64,000 bases of DNA from Bacillota bacterium (GCA_023410445.1 JAEYPT010000001.1:62001-126000); one strand, 5' to 3'. Shown: positions 1 through 9,663, counted from the stretch's first letter. Translations and numbers: made by a program. Notes: generated from the sequence alone by a model not told the origin.

Positions 1-438
1 GGCGGATACCAGCAGGTGCGTGTGCTCAGCTATTCCGCCTCCGGCGGCCTGTTCGGGCTCGGCCTCGGCAAAGGGGGGCTCAAGACGGTGTTCGCGGGGG
101 ACAGCGATCTCGTTTTTGGCATGGTCTGCGAAGAAATGGGTTTGCTGCTCGCTCTGGTCGTCATCGTTGCCATCGTGATGCTGATGTTTTACGCGCGTTC
201 CGATACAACGCGCAGCCGTTCGACCTTCTATTCCATTTCCGCCTGCGCGGCGGCAGGCATGATGCTGTTTCAGGCCTGCCTGAATGTGTTCGGAGCAACC
301 GACGTTTTGCCGATGACCGGTGTCACGTTGCCGTTTATCAGCCTTGGGGGCTCCAGCATGATGTCGGTCTGGGGAATGGTCGCCTTTATCAAGGCGGCGG
401 ATGAACGTACCTATGCGGCGAGGAGGCACAGACGATGA
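1..438 (+). CDS. FtsW/RodA/SpoVE family lipid II flippase or glycosyltransferase, C-terminal part
   Basis: The reading frame is open from the window edge, so the N-terminus is missing; about 145 C-terminal residues are present. SEDS-family proteins polymerise peptidoglycan glycan strands in the membrane with a partner class B PBP. The family hallmark near the C-terminus is visible: GVTLPFISLGGSS, close to the usual TGVTLPFISYGGSS, plus ASGGLFGLGLG and EEMGLL further upstream. Three hydrophobic spans can be seen, then a short basic tail ending in RRHRR. The stop overlaps the start of the PBP gene (ATGA), which indicates translational coupling and supports an FtsW/RodA-PBP pair. Which of FtsW, RodA or SpoVE it is cannot be settled from the fragment. 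Confidence 0.9.
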   Translation, partial: GGYQQVRVLSYSASGGLFGLGLGKGGLKTVFAGDSDLVFGMVCEEMGLLLALVVIVAIVMLMFYARSDTTRSRSTFYSISACAAAGMMLFQACLNVFGATDVLPMTGVTLPFISLGGSSMMSVWGMVAFIKAADERTYAARRHRR

Positions 439-1817
439 AAACGACCGGAACACGTTCGTTTATTCTTTTTATTCTCGGCGCGGGGTTCCTGTTCGGGATC
501 GGCTTGCTCCTGTACGGGTTCGCGACAAAGGGCGGCGCTTGGGCGATTCAGCCCTTTAATCTGCATGTCACGGGGGAAAGCTCGGTTGCCGCCGAGGGCC
601 GCGTCCTGGACCGGAACGGCGCCGTCCTTGCGGAAAGCAAGAGTGGAAAACGGGTATACGGCGGAGATGAAAATTCCCGCCGCGCGCTGCTCCACGTGCT
701 CGGTGACACCGAGGGATATATTTCTACCGGTGTTCAGTTCAGCTTCCGCTCAGAGCTTTCCGGATACAATCTCGTGACGGGCCTTGCCTCCCCTACGGGG
801 AAGACGAACGGAAGCGACCTTACGCTCACGGTGGATTCCGGGCTGTGCGCGCTCGCGCGGCAGAAGCTCGGCAATTATTCCGGCGCGGCGGTCGTCTGCA
901 ACTACAAAACGGGAGAAATCCTGTGCATGGTCAGCACGCCGGACTTCGACCCCTCCAATCCGCCGAAGGACCTCAACACCGACAAAACCGGAAAGTACAG
1001 CGGCGTGTACCTGAATAAGGTGCTTTCCTCCGCGATGACGCCCGGTTCTATCTTTAAAATCGTCACCGGAGCGGCGGCGGTTGAAACCATTCCAAATCTG
1101 GACAGCCGCACGTGGAACTGCAACGGCAGCGTCACAATTAACGGCAACAAAATCACGGACGTCGCGTCCTACGGCAGGCTGGATTTCAAAACGGCGCTTG
1201 CAAAATCCTCCAACGTCGCGTTTTCGCAGATCGCCATTGAGGTCGGCGCCGCAAAAATGGACAGCACCGCATCACAGGTCGGCTTTAACCGCAATTTCAG
1301 TCTTGACGGGATCCCAACGGTGAAGAGCGTCTATCACGCGGCAGGAGCAAAGCCGAATGAACTCGGCTGGTCCGGCGTAGGGCAGTACACCGACCTTGCA
1401 AACCCCTACCACATGCTGCTGATGGTGGACGCGATTGCGAACGGCGGAACGTACAATCAGCCTTATCTGATTAAAAAGGTAACTTCGCCCATCGGTTTTT
1501 CCACGAAAACGGGGCAGACGAAGCCCGGTGAGCAGCTTTTCAATCCGGATACGGCGGCACGGCTCAAGACGTATCTGCGCTATGACGTATCGGCGGAATA
1601 CGGGGATTACCTGTTCCCCGGCATGCAGGTCTGTGCCAAAACTGGCACGGGCGAAGTCGGCAACGGCCGTCAGCCAAACTGCTGGATGGTTGGTTTTTCC
1701 GAAAATGACAAGACTCCGCTTGCCTTTGTGGTTGTGGTGGAAAACGCTTCCTCCAGCATCGCAACCGCCGGGCGTGTCGCTTCTTCGCTGATGACAGCCG
1801 CGGCAAAAATTGCATAA
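435..1817 (+). CDS. Class B penicillin-binding protein, PbpA-like transpeptidase
   Basis: A 460-residue peptidoglycan DD-transpeptidase with one N-terminal membrane anchor (about residues 8-29) and an extracytoplasmic catalytic domain. All three active-site motifs are present in order: SxxK as SIFK at residue 205 (nucleophile S205, K208), SxN as SSN at 258-260, and KTG at 402-404. It is shorter than FtsI/PBP2 of about 600-700 residues, matching the compact PbpA type often found beside a SEDS protein. It overlaps the upstream SEDS gene by four bases (ATGA), so the two probably act as one synthase. A 157-base gap separates it from purL. I am sure of the family; the morphogenetic role (division, elongation or spore) is open. 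Confidence 0.93.
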   Translation: MKTTGTRSFILFILGAGFLFGIGLLLYGFATKGGAWAIQPFNLHVTGESSVAAEGRVLDRNGAVLAESKSGKRVYGGDENSRRALLHVLGDTEGYISTGVQFSFRSELSGYNLVTGLASPTGKTNGSDLTLTVDSGLCALARQKLGNYSGAAVVCNYKTGEILCMVSTPDFDPSNPPKDLNTDKTGKYSGVYLNKVLSSAMTPGSIFKIVTGAAAVETIPNLDSRTWNCNGSVTINGNKITDVASYGRLDFKTALAKSSNVAFSQIAIEVGAAKMDSTASQVGFNRNFSLDGIPTVKSVYHAAGAKPNELGWSGVGQYTDLANPYHMLLMVDAIANGGTYNQPYLIKKVTSPIGFSTKTGQTKPGEQLFNPDTAARLKTYLRYDVSAEYGDYLFPGMQVCAKTGTGEVGNGRQPNCWMVGFSENDKTPLAFVVVVENASSSIATAGRVASSLMTAAAKIA

Positions 1818-1851
1818 TTTTTTTTACTTCCGCCATATGGCCAACGGAAAA

Positions 1852-1885
1852 GGCGAAAATTCGACGAAAATTGGTTGATTTCGCC
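1852..1885 (+). terminator. Possible stem-loop after the PBP gene
   Basis: A 7-base inverted repeat (GGCGAAA at 1852-1858, TTTCGCC at 1879-1885) is followed by a pyrimidine-rich CTTTCTCT stretch. The loop is 20 bases and the stem is short, so it is a weak candidate terminator. Confidence 0.25.
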
Positions 1886-1907
1886 CTTTCTCTGCAGGCC
1901 GGGGCTG

Positions 1908-1916
1908 TGTTAAAAT
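1908..1916 (+). promoter_or_regulatory. Extended -10 promoter of purL
   Basis: TGT-TAAAAT (1908-1916) is an extended -10 element. The sequence 17 bases upstream has only a weak -35 (TTCTCT). It lies about 60 bases before the purL start. No PurR-type operator was recognised. Confidence 0.45.
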
Positions 1917-1974
1917 AAGATTAAATTTCGTCTATGGGCTGAAATGCCGGGGAATCGGCGGAACGGGGGATATT

Positions 1975-4900
1975 ATGTCTGGAGTAATCCGGGTATTTGT
2001 GGAAAAAAGAGCGGGCTTTGACGTTGAGGCGCAGCAGATCCGAACGGATCTTATGGAGAATCTGGGAATCCGACCGATTGAGGACCTCAGGCTCATTAAT
2101 CGGTATGACATTTCCGGTATTACCAAGGAAGAATTCCTTGCGGCGCGGGATACCATTTTTTCCGAGCCGAATGTGGACAGCGTCTATGAGGAAACGTATC
2201 CGCTGCAGGAGGGTTACGCTGCATTTGCGATGGAATACCTGCCCGGGCAGTACGATCAGCGGGCGGATTCTGCGGCGCAGTGTATTCAGCTTCTGACGCA
2301 GGGAGAGCGCCCGCAGGTCGTTTCCGCGAAGTTGGTTGCCGTAAAGGGAAAGCTGACTGCGGAGCAGATGGAGCAGATTCAGAACTATATGATCAACCCG
2401 GTGGAGAGCCGCCTTGCATCCATGGAAAAACCGGAAACACTGGACACGAAAGCGGAGGTTCCGCCCGATGTGGCCGTTGTGGAAGGGTTTACCGCATGGG
2501 ACGCAGGGCGGTTCGACGCATATTACCGTTCGATGGGCTTTGCCATGAGTCCGGAGGATCTGGGGTTCTGCCGGGACTATTTCCGCGATACGGAACACCG
2601 CGACCCGACGGTGACGGAGCTCCGCATGATCGACACCTATTGGAGTGACCACTGCCGCCACACGACCTTCCTTACCCGTCTGACTAAGATCGAAGTGGAA
2701 AAGAGCGCGGTCAGCTCCGTAATTGAGGACGCGCTGAAGGCGTACTACGACGCCCGCGAAGAACTTTACGGAAAGACCGACCGCCCCGTTTCCCTGATGG
2801 ATATGGCGGTGATCGGCATGAAGCTATTGCGGAAGCACGGCCTGATTCCCGACCTCGACGTAAGCGAGGAGATCAACGCCTGCTCCATTGAGGTTCCCGT
2901 CACGGTGGACGGTGAGGTGCAGCAGTGGCTGGTTCAGTTCAAAAATGAGACACACAACCACCCGACGGAAATCGAGCCGTTCGGCGGCGCGGCGACCTGC
3001 CTCGGCGGCGCGATCCGCGACCCGCTTTCTGGCCGGGCCTACGTCTATCAGGCGATGCGCGTCACTGGTTCCGGCGATCCGCGCGTGCCGTTCGAAAAGA
3101 CCAGGAAGGGCAAGCTGCCCACCCGCAAGATCACAACCGGTGCGGCTCACGGTTACAGCTCCTACGGCAACCAGATCGGTCTTGCCACCGGGCAGGTGAC
3201 CGAGCTGTACGATCCCGGTTACGTGGCGAAGCGCATGGAGATCGGCGCGGTGATCGGCGCTTCCCCCAAGGAAAACGTGGTGCGCGGCATTCCGAAGCCG
3301 GGCGACGTGATCGTGCTTCTGGGCGGCGCGACGGGCCGTGACGGCTGCGGCGGCGCGACCGGTTCCTCCAAGGCACACACGGCGCAATCCATCGAGGTCT
3401 GCGGCGCGGAGGTGCAGAAGGGAAATCCGCCGACGGAGCGCAAAATCCAGCGCTTGTTCCGCGATGAGGCGGTTGCCCACATGATCAAGCGCTGCAACGA
3501 TTTCGGCGCGGGCGGCGTCAGCGTGGCCATCGGAGAACTGGCCGACGGGCTGGAAATCGACCTTGATAAGGTGCCGAAAAAGTACGAGGGCCTTGACGGA
3601 ACGGAGCTTGCAATTTCCGAATCGCAGGAGCGTATGGCCGTCGTTCTCGACCCGAAAGACACGGAAAAATTCATCGCGGCCGCCGCAAAGGAAAATCTGG
3701 AAGCGACGCTGGTCGCCGTGGTGGAGGAACAGCCCCGGTTGAAAATGAAATGGCGCGGCAAAACCATCGTGGATATTACCCGCGAATTTTTAAATACCAA
3801 CGGCGTGACCCAGCAGGCTGAGGCGAAAATCTCCGCGATCGATCCGAACGAGAATTACCGCGAGCAGGTGCCGGAGAGCCTTGCGAAGCTTCCGCTTGGT
3901 GAGGCATTTAAAGAGAATCTATCCCGGTTGGAGGTCTGCTGTCAGAAGGGCCTTGGGGAGCGGTTTGACGCCAGCATCGGCGCGGCCACCGTGCTGATGC
4001 CCTTTGGCGGTACCTATCAGCTTACTCCCGAAGCGGCAATGGCGGCGAAGATTCCGACGGCAGGCGAAACCGATGACGCAACCGCTATGAGCTACGGCTT
4101 TATCCCGGGCATCTCCCGGTTTTCGCCGTTCCACGGCGCGGCTTACGCGGTGGTCGAGAGCCTTTCGAAGCTGGCCGCGATCGGCGCCGATCCGTTAACG
4201 GCGCGCCTTACCTTCCAGGAATATTTTGAGCGCATGACCGGGGAGCCGGAGCGGTGGGGCAAACCCGCCGCCGCTCTGCTCGGCGCGCTGACGGCGCAGC
4301 TGAGCCTCGGCCTTCCGGCAATCGGCGGCAAGGACAGCATGAGCGGCACGTTTGAAACTCTGGATGTTCCCCCGACTCTGGTGAGCTTTGCGGTTGCCAT
4401 GACGAAGGCAAGCAAAGTGATTTCCGCCGAGTTTAAGCAGGCCGGTTCGCGCGTGGTGCTGCTGCCGATCCCGGAAAATTCGGACACGATGCTGCCGAAC
4501 TGGCCGGCTCTTCGGAATTATTACACGCAGGTCTCGGAGCTGATCGCAGACGGGACGATCCGCTCGGCCGACGTTGTCCGCGAAGGCGGTGTGGCGGCTG
4601 CGGTTTCGCGCATGTGCTTCGGTAACGGGATCGGCTTCCGCTTCAATGACGCGGCTCTGAACCATAAATTCCTGTTTGCGCCAAACTCCGGTTCCATTGT
4701 GGTGGAGCTTTCGGACGGCGCTCCCCTGCGCGGCCTCGCGTTCATCACGTTGGGCGAGACGGTGGGTGAAAAACGCGTCTTCCTCGGCGCAGAGAGCCTC
4801 TGTCTGAACAATCTTGCAGAGGCGTGGACCGGTACACTTGAAAAGATTTTCCCGATCAAGGCGCAGGAGCAGCCGGTGACGGAAAACATCCCGCTTTCCA

Positions 4901-5736
4901 CGAAACGGAATGAGAAGGGCCCTGTCATTAAAACAGCGAAGCCGCGCGTGTTTATCCCGGTGTTCCCCGGAACCAACTGCGAATACGACAGTGCGCGTGC
5001 ATTTGAGCGCGCTGGGGCAGAGGCAGAGGTCCTTGTGGTGCGCAACCTGACCCCGAACGACATTGAAGAGACGATTGAACGCATGGCGGCGGCCGTTGAA
5101 CGCGCCCAGATCATCATGTTGCCGGGCGGTTTCTCCGGCGGCGACGAGCCGGACGGCTCCGGCAAATTTATCGCGACGACCTTCCGCAACCCCAAGATCG
5201 CGGAGGCGGTCGAACGTCTTCTCAAAGACCGGGACGGCCTGATGCTCGGCGTCTGCAACGGCTTCCAGGCACTCATCAAGCTCGGTCTGGTGCCCTACGG
5301 CAAGATTACGAAGCCGGATGCCGACGCGCCTACGCTGACCTTTAACACACTGGGCCGCCACGTTTCGCGCATGGTGTATACGCGCGTGACATCAACTCTT
5401 TCGCCGTGGTTCTCGCAGGTGAACGCCGGGGATACCTTCACTGTTCCGGTTTCCCACGGGGAAGGCCGGTTCGTGGCGAACGACGCAGTCCTGAAAAAGC
5501 TAATCGCGAACGGACAGGTCGCCACCCAGTACGTCACTCCGGAAGGCGAGCCCTCCGGAGATATCGCATGGAACCCGAACGGCTCCTTCTGCGCGGTGGA
5601 GGGCATCACGAGCCCGGACGGCCGAATTCTCGGCAAAATGGCACATTCCGAACGCCGCGGCGATGACCTTTACAAAAATGTCCCCGGCGAAAAGGACCAG
5701 AAGATCTTTGAATCGGGCGTTCGGTACTTCAAATAG
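1975..5736 (+). CDS. purL: Phosphoribosylformylglycinamidine synthase, single-chain PurL
   Basis: A 1253-residue enzyme for the ATP- and glutamine-dependent conversion of FGAR to FGAM, the fourth step of purine synthesis. Unlike the PurL/PurQ/PurS set of Bacillus, synthetase and glutaminase are in one chain, as in many clostridia and in gammaproteobacteria. The AIRS-like synthetase halves carry KNETHNHPTEIEPFGGAAT and the second half GGKDSMSG. The C-terminal class I glutaminase has GVCNGFQ with the nucleophile at C1094 and the His/Glu pair in HSERRGD (H1224, E1226). The ribosome binding site GGGGGA precedes the ATG. No other pur gene is next to it; alr follows after 26 bases and may be cotranscribed. 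Confidence 0.97.
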   Translation: MSGVIRVFVEKRAGFDVEAQQIRTDLMENLGIRPIEDLRLINRYDISGITKEEFLAARDTIFSEPNVDSVYEETYPLQEGYAAFAMEYLPGQYDQRADSAAQCIQLLTQGERPQVVSAKLVAVKGKLTAEQMEQIQNYMINPVESRLASMEKPETLDTKAEVPPDVAVVEGFTAWDAGRFDAYYRSMGFAMSPEDLGFCRDYFRDTEHRDPTVTELRMIDTYWSDHCRHTTFLTRLTKIEVEKSAVSSVIEDALKAYYDAREELYGKTDRPVSLMDMAVIGMKLLRKHGLIPDLDVSEEINACSIEVPVTVDGEVQQWLVQFKNETHNHPTEIEPFGGAATCLGGAIRDPLSGRAYVYQAMRVTGSGDPRVPFEKTRKGKLPTRKITTGAAHGYSSYGNQIGLATGQVTELYDPGYVAKRMEIGAVIGASPKENVVRGIPKPGDVIVLLGGATGRDGCGGATGSSKAHTAQSIEVCGAEVQKGNPPTERKIQRLFRDEAVAHMIKRCNDFGAGGVSVAIGELADGLEIDLDKVPKKYEGLDGTELAISESQERMAVVLDPKDTEKFIAAAAKENLEATLVAVVEEQPRLKMKWRGKTIVDITREFLNTNGVTQQAEAKISAIDPNENYREQVPESLAKLPLGEAFKENLSRLEVCCQKGLGERFDASIGAATVLMPFGGTYQLTPEAAMAAKIPTAGETDDATAMSYGFIPGISRFSPFHGAAYAVVESLSKLAAIGADPLTARLTFQEYFERMTGEPERWGKPAAALLGALTAQLSLGLPAIGGKDSMSGTFETLDVPPTLVSFAVAMTKASKVISAEFKQAGSRVVLLPIPENSDTMLPNWPALRNYYTQVSELIADGTIRSADVVREGGVAAAVSRMCFGNGIGFRFNDAALNHKFLFAPNSGSIVVELSDGAPLRGLAFITLGETVGEKRVFLGAESLCLNNLAEAWTGTLEKIFPIKAQEQPVTENIPLSTKRNEKGPVIKTAKPRVFIPVFPGTNCEYDSARAFERAGAEAEVLVVRNLTPNDIEETIERMAAAVERAQIIMLPGGFSGGDEPDGSGKFIATTFRNPKIAEAVERLLKDRDGLMLGVCNGFQALIKLGLVPYGKITKPDADAPTLTFNTLGRHVSRMVYTRVTSTLSPWFSQVNAGDTFTVPVSHGEGRFVANDAVLKKLIANGQVATQYVTPEGEPSGDIAWNPNGSFCAVEGITSPDGRILGKMAHSERRGDDLYKNVPGEKDQKIFESGVRYFK

Positions 5737-5762
5737 AATCTTATATAAAAGCTGGCGGAAAA

Positions 5763-6953
5763 ATGGAACAATATTTAAAACGCACGTGGGCCGAAATCAG
5801 CCTTGACGCAATCGACCACAATTTTCAGGTGATCCGCGAGGCCGTAAAGCCGGGAACGCGCATCTGCTGCGTGGTAAAGGCGGATTGCTACGGCCACGGC
5901 GCAGAGCGTCTGGCACAGGAATACGCCTCGCTCGGAGCGGACTGGTTTGCTGTTTCCAATCTTGAGGAAGCTTTGCAGCTCCGCAAGGCTGGCGTGAAGG
6001 AACAGCCCATTCTGATTCTCGGCTACACGCCCGCAGATTCGGCAAAGCTGCTGGCGGAAAACAACGTCGCGACGGCGGTGCTCTCCGCGGAATACGCGCA
6101 GGAGCTTTCCGACGCGGCTGTCCGCGCGGGTGTGACCGTACGGGCCCACATCAAGCTGGATACCGGCATGAGCCGCATCGGCTTTGTGTATCAGAATCCG
6201 GAGCAGGATGGGGCTTCTATCGATGCGATTGAGCGCGCGTGCCGCCTGCCGGGGCTTAACGCAGAGGGGATTTTTACCCATTTCGCGGTTGCGGACGAAG
6301 GCGAAAACGGCAGCGCGTTTACGCGTCGGCAGTTTGCCAATTTAACGGGCGCCATTGAACGGCTGAAAGAGCGCGGCATCACGTTTGCCATCCGGCACTG
6401 CGCCAATTCCGCCGCAATTTTCGATTACCCGGAGATGCAGCTCGATATGGTTCGCCCCGGCGTGATTCTGTACGGCATGCTTCCTTCCGGCCAGACGGTG
6501 AAAAAACCGCCGTTTGTGCCTGCGATGGAGCTGAAAAGCGTGGTTTCCCTCGTCAAGACGCTCCCGCCGGAAGCGAGCATCAGCTACGGACGCACCTTCC
6601 GGGCCGGAAAACCGACGACAATCGCAACCGTGCCGATCGGCTACGCGGACGGGTTTCCCCGCAGGCTTTCGCAGAAGGCGGACTTCCTCGTTCACGGCAA
6701 GCGGGCCCGCATTCTCGGGCGTGTCTGTATGGATCAGCTTATGCTGGATGTCACCGGCATTCCGGATGTACGGGCGGGTGACGAAGTGACGGTTTTTGGG
6801 CATAACGAGGGTGCGTTCCTGCCGGTGGAAGAGCTGGCGGCTCTGAACGAAACCATCAACTATGAAATCGTCTGCGATATTTCCAAGCGCGTGCCGCGTG
6901 TTTATAGAAAAGGCGGAAAAGAAGTCGGCACACTGGATTATCTGCTGCGCTAA
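5763..6953 (+). CDS. alr: Alanine racemase
   Basis: A 396-residue PLP enzyme interconverting L- and D-alanine, supplying D-Ala for peptidoglycan. The PLP lysine is K39 in VVKADCYGHG, the same position as in the Geobacillus enzyme, and the second catalytic base is Y275 in SYGRTF. The carbamylated-lysine/arginine region is represented by ANSAA and DMVRPGVILYG. The usual alanine of KADAYGHG is a cysteine here. It lies 26 bases after purL with a GGCGGA ribosome binding site, and the small membrane protein at 6995 follows 41 bases later. A dedicated spore alr cannot be excluded. Confidence 0.96.
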   Translation: MEQYLKRTWAEISLDAIDHNFQVIREAVKPGTRICCVVKADCYGHGAERLAQEYASLGADWFAVSNLEEALQLRKAGVKEQPILILGYTPADSAKLLAENNVATAVLSAEYAQELSDAAVRAGVTVRAHIKLDTGMSRIGFVYQNPEQDGASIDAIERACRLPGLNAEGIFTHFAVADEGENGSAFTRRQFANLTGAIERLKERGITFAIRHCANSAAIFDYPEMQLDMVRPGVILYGMLPSGQTVKKPPFVPAMELKSVVSLVKTLPPEASISYGRTFRAGKPTTIATVPIGYADGFPRRLSQKADFLVHGKRARILGRVCMDQLMLDVTGIPDVRAGDEVTVFGHNEGAFLPVEELAALNETINYEIVCDISKRVPRVYRKGGKEVGTLDYLLR

Positions 6954-6994
6954 CCGCTTTTCTGAACGGAAGATCACAGGAGGGAGGATCGGCC

Positions 6995-7219
6995 TTGAAA
7001 ATCAACAAATCCGGCTACATTATGGCCTGGGCATTTACCCTTGCCGCCCTCGGCGCGGGAATTTACAACGCGGCGACGGGAAAAGGCGGTTCGCTCTGTG
7101 CTTTGCTGCTGACCTTCGCGCTGATTTTGCAGATTTCCTATGGCCGGTCGGTCAAGGCCGCGCGAAAAAAGGACCCGAATGTGAAGATCGAGCCGCTCTG
7201 GAAAAGAAAACGGAAATAA
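6995..7219 (+). CDS. Small two-span membrane protein, function unknown
   Basis: A 74-residue protein starting at TTG with a strong ribosome binding site (AGGAGGGAGG at 6979-6988). Two hydrophobic stretches (about residues 7-24 and 32-47) are followed by a basic tail ending in KRKRK. It follows alr by 41 bases and precedes a strong terminator, so it is the last gene of the purL-alr transcript. I do not recognise the family. The TTG start is preferred because no ATG near the front has a ribosome binding site. Confidence 0.7.
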   Translation: MKINKSGYIMAWAFTLAALGAGIYNAATGKGGSLCALLLTFALILQISYGRSVKAARKKDPNVKIEPLWKRKRK

Positions 7220-7220
7220 C

Positions 7221-7259
7221 AGAAGGCCCCCGGTAAAATCCGGGGGCCTTCTGTATTTT
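7221..7259. terminator. Bidirectional Rho-independent terminator
   Basis: A perfect 13-bp stem (7221-7233 with 7240-7252, six-base loop TAAAAT) is followed by GTATTTT on the + strand. It sits between the convergent alr-side operon and trpS and can serve both. Confidence 0.9.
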
Positions 7260-7268
7260 GCAATTTTA

Positions 7269-8288
7269 TTACGCCTTCGGCGGGACGAAGCCCACCTTTT
7301 TCATGACTTTCCGCAGCGTGCGGACGGATTTGGAATACGCTTTCTGCGCGCCATCGGCATAGCACTGTTCCAGGTAATCCTTGTTCTTCATATAGTCGTC
7401 GAATTTCTCGCGGATCGGCCTCAGATGCTCCGCAACGGCTTCGCCGACGGCAACCTTGAAATCGCCGTAGCCCTTGCCCGCGAATTCCGATTCGATCTGC
7501 TCATAGGTGCGGCCGGTCACGCAGGAATAGATGCCCATCAGATTGTTGACGCCGTCCTTGCCCTCCGCATAGCGGACGCAGGCTTCGCTGTCGGTGACGG
7601 CGCGCTTGAATTTGCGCAGGATGTCCTCCGGTTTGTCAAGCACCGCAATCGAGGCGTTCACGTTGGTGTCGGATTTGCTCATCTTTTTGGTCGGCTCCTG
7701 CAGCGACATGATCTTGGCGCCCTTTTCGGGAATGAAGCCCTCCGGCAGCTTGAACGTATTGCCGTAAATGCCGTTGAAACGCTCCGCAATATTGCGGGTA
7801 AGTTCAATGTGCTGCTTTTGGTCGATGCCCACCGGCACCAAGTCGGCCTGATAGAGCAGAATATCGGCGGCCATCAGGCTTGGGTAGGTAAACAGGCCTG
7901 CGTTGATGTTGTCCGGGTGTTTCGCGGATTTATCCTTGAACTGAGTCATGCGCTGCAGCTCCCCGAACTGAGTGTAGCAATCCAATATCCAGGCGAGCTG
8001 GGCGTGGGTCGGAACCTGACTTTGAATAAAGAACGTGCTTTTTTTCGGGTCGATTCCGCACGCGAGCAGCAGCGCATAGGCCTCCAGTGTATTCCGACGG
8101 AAAGCGGCCGGTTCCTGCCGGACCGTGATGGTATGAAGATCGGCCAGTCCGTAGATGCAGTCGCATTCATCCTGCAGCTCAATCCAGTTTTTCAGAGCAC
8201 CGAGGTAGTTGCCGAGCGTGATGGTTCCGCTGGGCTGAATCAAGCTGAAGATAATTTTTTTTGGTTCTTCCGTTTTTTCAGGTTCCAT
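7269..8288 (-). CDS. trpS: Tryptophanyl-tRNA synthetase
   Basis: A 339-residue class I aminoacyl-tRNA synthetase charging tRNA-Trp. The HIGH-type motif appears as PSGTITLGNYLGAL near the N-terminus and the KMSKS loop as KKMSKSD around residue 203. Length and motif spacing match the bacterial TrpRS-I type. It lies 27 bases behind the aminotransferase on the same strand and is probably cotranscribed from the promoter near 9670. No T-box specifier leader was found upstream of either gene, which is notable for a Firmicute trpS. Confidence 0.97.
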   Translation of the reverse strand: MEPEKTEEPKKIIFSLIQPSGTITLGNYLGALKNWIELQDECDCIYGLADLHTITVRQEPAAFRRNTLEAYALLLACGIDPKKSTFFIQSQVPTHAQLAWILDCYTQFGELQRMTQFKDKSAKHPDNINAGLFTYPSLMAADILLYQADLVPVGIDQKQHIELTRNIAERFNGIYGNTFKLPEGFIPEKGAKIMSLQEPTKKMSKSDTNVNASIAVLDKPEDILRKFKRAVTDSEACVRYAEGKDGVNNLMGIYSCVTGRTYEQIESEFAGKGYGDFKVAVGEAVAEHLRPIREKFDDYMKNKDYLEQCYADGAQKAYSKSVRTLRKVMKKVGFVPPKA

Positions 8289-8315
8289 GGTATTCCTCCG
8301 CAGATAATATAAAGT

Positions 8316-9515
8316 TTAACGGATCAGTTTGTCGGCAACGGAGCCGAGAATCTGAATCCCTTTTACTAGCTTTTCATCGGTCGGGGTCGTGTAATTGATG
8401 CGGAATGAGCTGCACGGCTGACTTTCGTCCGTCAGAAAGGCATTGCCGGGCACGACGCAGACCTTATCCAACACGGCCTGTTTGCAGAAACCGGGCATAT
8501 CGACTCCGTCCGGCAGGGTGCACCAGAAGAACAGGCCGCCCTCGATGGGCAGATAGCTGATCTTCGGGGACAGATACTTGTCCAGTGCGTCGGACGCAAC
8601 CTTCGACTTGTTGCGGTAGATTTCTTTGAGCCGCAGCAGATGAGCCTCATAGTCGTACTTCGTCATGAATTCGTGGCAGATCATCTGGCTCCAGACCGTG
8701 GTGTGCACGTCTTCGCCCTGCTTGCAGACGACCATCTTGTTGATGATGGCCTTCGGCGCAATGGCATAGCCGACGCGCAGACCGGGCGAAATCACCTTGG
8801 AGCAGGTGCCTGCGTAGATGACGATGCCCTCCGTGTCGAGCGATTTAATCGCCGGGATCGATTTGCCCGCAAAGCGCAGGTCACCGTAGGGGTTATCCTC
8901 CAGAATCAGCACGCCGTACTGCTTTGCAAGCTCGTACATCCGCTTGCGCTTCGCGAGGCTCATGCAGATTCCGGTCGGGTTCTGGAAATTCGGAATGGTG
9001 TAGATGAATTTGACGTTCTTTTCCTCTTTGAGCGCCTTCTCCAGCACATCCATATCCATGCCGTCGTTTTCCATCGGCACGCCGCACAGACGGGCGCGGA
9101 AGGAACGGAACGTGTTCAGCGACCCAATGAAGCTGGGCGCTTCGCAGATGACGGTATCACCCTCGTTCACAAGCGTTTTGATGGTCAGGTCCATAACCTG
9201 CTGCGCGCCGCTCGTGATCAGAATGTCGTCCGAATCGCCGCCGACACCGTACTTTTTCTTCATGTACCCTTTCAGATGGTCCCGCAGGGGCGTGTAGCCC
9301 TCCGTGAGGCTGTACTGCAGCACGTCAATCGGGTGTTCCTGAAGCAGCTTGACGGAAATCTCCCCGATTTCGTTCGAGGGGAAGGCTTCTGGTGCCGGAT
9401 TGCCTGCGGACAGCGAAATTACCGCCGGGTCCGCCGCATATTTGAAGATTTCCCGGATGGCGGAAGGCTTCAGCGTCATCACGCGGTCTGAAAACTGATA
9501 TTCCATGAATTTCAT
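8316..9515 (-). CDS. PLP-dependent aminotransferase, 2-aminoadipate/aromatic type (LysN/MocR-like fold)
   Basis: A 399-residue fold type I aminotransferase. Visible landmarks: SLSAGNPAPEAFP at the substrate-binding N-terminus, TSGAQQVMDL, YTIPNFQNPTG, EDNPYGDLRF and the PLP lysine in GTCSKVISPGLRVGY. The family accepts aromatic amino acids, 2-aminoadipate or branched-chain amino acids, and the exact substrate cannot be read from sequence. There is no DNA-binding domain, so it is an enzyme and not a MocR regulator. An alternative ATG lies nine bases downstream (MEYQ). It forms an operon with trpS, which makes an aromatic amino acid role plausible but unproven. Confidence 0.88.
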   Translation of the reverse strand: MKFMEYQFSDRVMTLKPSAIREIFKYAADPAVISLSAGNPAPEAFPSNEIGEISVKLLQEHPIDVLQYSLTEGYTPLRDHLKGYMKKKYGVGGDSDDILITSGAQQVMDLTIKTLVNEGDTVICEAPSFIGSLNTFRSFRARLCGVPMENDGMDMDVLEKALKEEKNVKFIYTIPNFQNPTGICMSLAKRKRMYELAKQYGVLILEDNPYGDLRFAGKSIPAIKSLDTEGIVIYAGTCSKVISPGLRVGYAIAPKAIINKMVVCKQGEDVHTTVWSQMICHEFMTKYDYEAHLLRLKEIYRNKSKVASDALDKYLSPKISYLPIEGGLFFWCTLPDGVDMPGFCKQAVLDKVCVVPGNAFLTDESQPCSSFRINYTTPTDEKLVKGIQILGSVADKLIR

Positions 9516-9663
9516 CGCCCTTTCCTGATTTCCAGGCTTTGCCGGTCGATCTTTAGCTTTCTGCCTGCCGTATTCCGGGCGCGTGTGACGCGGCCGGACA
9601 GGATTACCTCCGGAACAGACGGAACTTTGGATGAATCAGACAAAGCTTAATAATTTATCCTTT

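Noticed and set aside
4195..5361. Long minus-strand open frame opposite purL (388 codons)
   Set aside because: It lies entirely within purL, has no ribosome binding site and a composition typical of the antisense of GC-rich coding DNA. The same holds for the long frames opposite spoIIE, copA and the FAD enzyme.
9516..9660. T-box leader for the aminotransferase-trpS operon
   Set aside because: The conserved AGGGTGGNACCGCG T-box sequence was not found on the minus strand.
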